Source of the DNA: Synechococcus sp. PCC 7336
GTDB taxonomy: Bacteria > Cyanobacteriota > Cyanobacteriia > Thermostichales > PCC-7336
Length of the DNA stretch: 64,000 nt
Assembly (NCBI RefSeq): GCF_000332275.1
Contig: NZ_CM001776.1
Coordinates: 1,225,268-1,289,267, forward strand
Reading direction: 5' to 3'
Positions 62,630-64,000 of this stretch are shown here, in pieces. A program made the position numbers and the translations under genes. Numbering within the stretch: the first letter of the stretch is position 1; every line of letters starts with the position of its first letter. The notes under the pieces were generated by a model that had not been told where the DNA came from, searched no databases, and saw nothing but the letters and a program-made list of their open reading frames with translations.

Positions 62630-64000
62630 TCAGGGTGTCGGGTCTTTTGCTGCCTGAAACTCCGATCTCGATTCAAAGGTTTCCTTTTTCGAATTAGGTT
62701 TGGCAGAGGTCTGAACGACGTCTTCGAGTTTTCCAGGGGTGCGAATGTGCAAGTCCCTTTGGGGAAACGGAATGGTAATGCTGTGACGATTCAACTCCCG
62801 TTCCAGCTCGAAATAGAGTTCGCTGGTCAGCACGAATTGTTCGGCAGGTCGTAACGACCATACCAAGAGATCGAAATTCAGAGAAGAATCCCCAAAACCT
62901 CGGAACAGCACTTGCGGGGCCGGAGATTTCAGCACTTTGTCGTGATTGTTGGCCACCTCTGAGAGAATCTCTCTCACCTGTTGAGTGTCAGAACCGTAGG
63001 CGACACCCACTGGAACGTGCAGGCGGCAGCGGGGATCGCGATAGCTCCAACTAATCACGTTCGACTCCATGAAGCGGGAGTTCGGCACGATGACATTAAT
63101 GCTATCGAGGGTTCGAATAATGGTGGATCTCAGGCTGACTCGCTCGACTGTCCCTAACAACCCATCCACCTCGACAAAATCCCCCACTTGGACGGGGCGC
63201 TCGAACAGCATTACAATGCCGCTGATAAAGTTGTTGCTCAAATTTTGCAAGCCGATCCCGATCCCCAAACCCACAGCACCCGCAATCAGCGCTAGCGAAC
63301 TAAAGTCGATACCAATCAGGGGCACGACAATCAACACCCCCACCAAGGTCAGGGCATATTTGATCAAAGTGGCAATGGTTTCTCGATCGCCCACATCCAG
63401 GCCAAATCGCGTCAGGAAATGGAGCTTAAAGGTGTTGCTGAGGTTGCGGGCAAGGGTAAAAACGATCAGAGATAACACGAAAAAGGCAACCACACTGACA
63501 ATCGAGACTTGACTGTTGGGCAGGATGGGGCGGCTGAGCACACCCCATACCGTCTCGAAAGCCACCTCTAAGCGGCGATAGAACACCTTTTGGAAAGGGG
63601 CTAGAACGGGCAAGAGTTCGAGCGAAAAATGAATGGCCCCCGTGACAATGCCGAGGCGGATCGACCACTTGGCCAATTCTGCGCTTGCATCGATCCAGAG
63701 TTGCCAAATGGGGTTGAGGTGACTGCGTTCGAATGCCTTGAGGCGACGAATAGCGCGATCGCTGAGACGCATCAATCCAATCGCGACTGCCACAATGGCC
63801 GAGACATATAGCAGATTGCGAGCCAATAAGAGGGGTTGACTGGCTTGCTGTAAGACAATCCGGCGATCGCGTTCTTCGCTGATGGCGGGGGCGAGCTGCT
63901 TGGCCCATTGTTGGGCCACCACCTTCACTTGAGCCACACTCGTCTCGTCCCCCCCAATCCCTAAATGGTTGGCAGCATCTTTGCGGGTGACGGTGAAGAG
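62630..64000 (-). CDS. MscS-family mechanosensitive channel (3 of 3), 5' end beyond window
   Basis: Partial: the frame is open to the window edge (LFTVTRKDAANHLGIGGDET and on), so the true start lies beyond 64000. Several membrane helices, then the pore segment LIAGAVGLGIGIGLQNLSNN and beta domain FERPVQVGDFVEVDGLLGTV, RVSLRSTIIRTLDSINVIVP, SRFMESNVISWSYRDPRCRL. Unlike copies 1 and 2 it has LQNLSNN instead of AAQK at the pore, so it belongs to another MscS subgroup, perhaps with a long periplasmic N-terminus. Confidence 0.88.
   Translation of the reverse strand, partial: LFTVTRKDAANHLGIGGDETSVAQVKVVAQQWAKQLAPAISEERDRRIVLQQASQPLLLARNLLYVSAIVAVAIGLMRLSDRAIRRLKAFERSHLNPIWQLWIDASAELAKWSIRLGIVTGAIHFSLELLPVLAPFQKVFYRRLEVAFETVWGVLSRPILPNSQVSIVSVVAFFVLSLIVFTLARNLSNTFKLHFLTRFGLDVGDRETIATLIKYALTLVGVLIVVPLIGIDFSSLALIAGAVGLGIGIGLQNLSNNFISGIVMLFERPVQVGDFVEVDGLLGTVERVSLRSTIIRTLDSINVIVPNSRFMESNVISWSYRDPRCRLHVPVGVAYGSDTQQVREILSEVANNHDKVLKSPAPQVLFRGFGDSSLNFDLLVWSLRPAEQFVLTSELYFELERELNRHSITIPFPQRDLHIRTPGKLEDVVQTSAKPNSKKETFESRSEFQAAKDPTP

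Overview
The window is about 64 kb of a cyanobacterial chromosome. The HIP1 palindrome GCGATCGC recurs throughout, and there are genes for photosystem I PsaC, the thylakoid formation protein Thf1/Psb29, a Tab2-type RNA-binding protein and the short cyanobacterial form of Hfq. The genus cannot be named from the sequence alone.

Layout. 1-3.5 kb is the conserved rpmH-rnpA-PH protein-yidC-jag-yceD block for ribosome, RNase P and membrane-insertion functions. 3.5-11.2 kb holds a secreted-type FAD oxidoreductase, a broken RTX/von Willebrand A gene, an unknown exported protein and a HerA-type ATPase. 11.6-22.5 kb is an accessory island bounded by two direct copies of one IS5-like element. It carries a Fic protein behind duplicated operator-like palindromes, a broken TIR-FGE gene split by a second IS, a phage-like switch (GIY-YIG-HTH protein and antirepressor facing small early genes), a ribbon-helix-helix gene and a DUF433/DUF5615 toxin-antitoxin pair. 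22.7-30 kb mixes core genes (nfu, asd, an ABC-F ATPase) with an XRE-cupin fusion and a RES/Xre toxin-antitoxin pair.

30-42 kb is largely carbohydrate metabolism: a sugar ABC importer (lipoprotein plus two permeases, overlapping start and stop codons), malQ and a glycogen-debranching glucosidase. Among these sit a TspO-like protein, hfq, hisA, psaC, an Rpn-family nuclease with a 12-bp minisatellite, and an ABC-2 ATPase. 42-64 kb holds an IrrE/DUF4411 pair, a large DHH-CBS-tRNA nucleotidyltransferase, a cellulose-synthase-like glycosyltransferase with PilZ, tab2, a GT-C-like membrane protein, tRNA-Val(CAC), secG, thf1, a TIGR01777 epimerase, a LeuA-like lyase/synthase, a CmpX-like channel protein, clpP and three MscS channels. 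The last MscS gene runs off the right edge.

The most interesting object is at 14082-16250. It is a TIR-FGE fusion whose C-terminus has the architecture of a diversity-generating-retroelement variable region. The gene is disabled by a TGA codon and by an IS whose 3-bp duplication can be excised in silico to restore the frame exactly. No reverse transcriptase or template repeat was recognised in the window, so any retroelement acting on it would have to be elsewhere.
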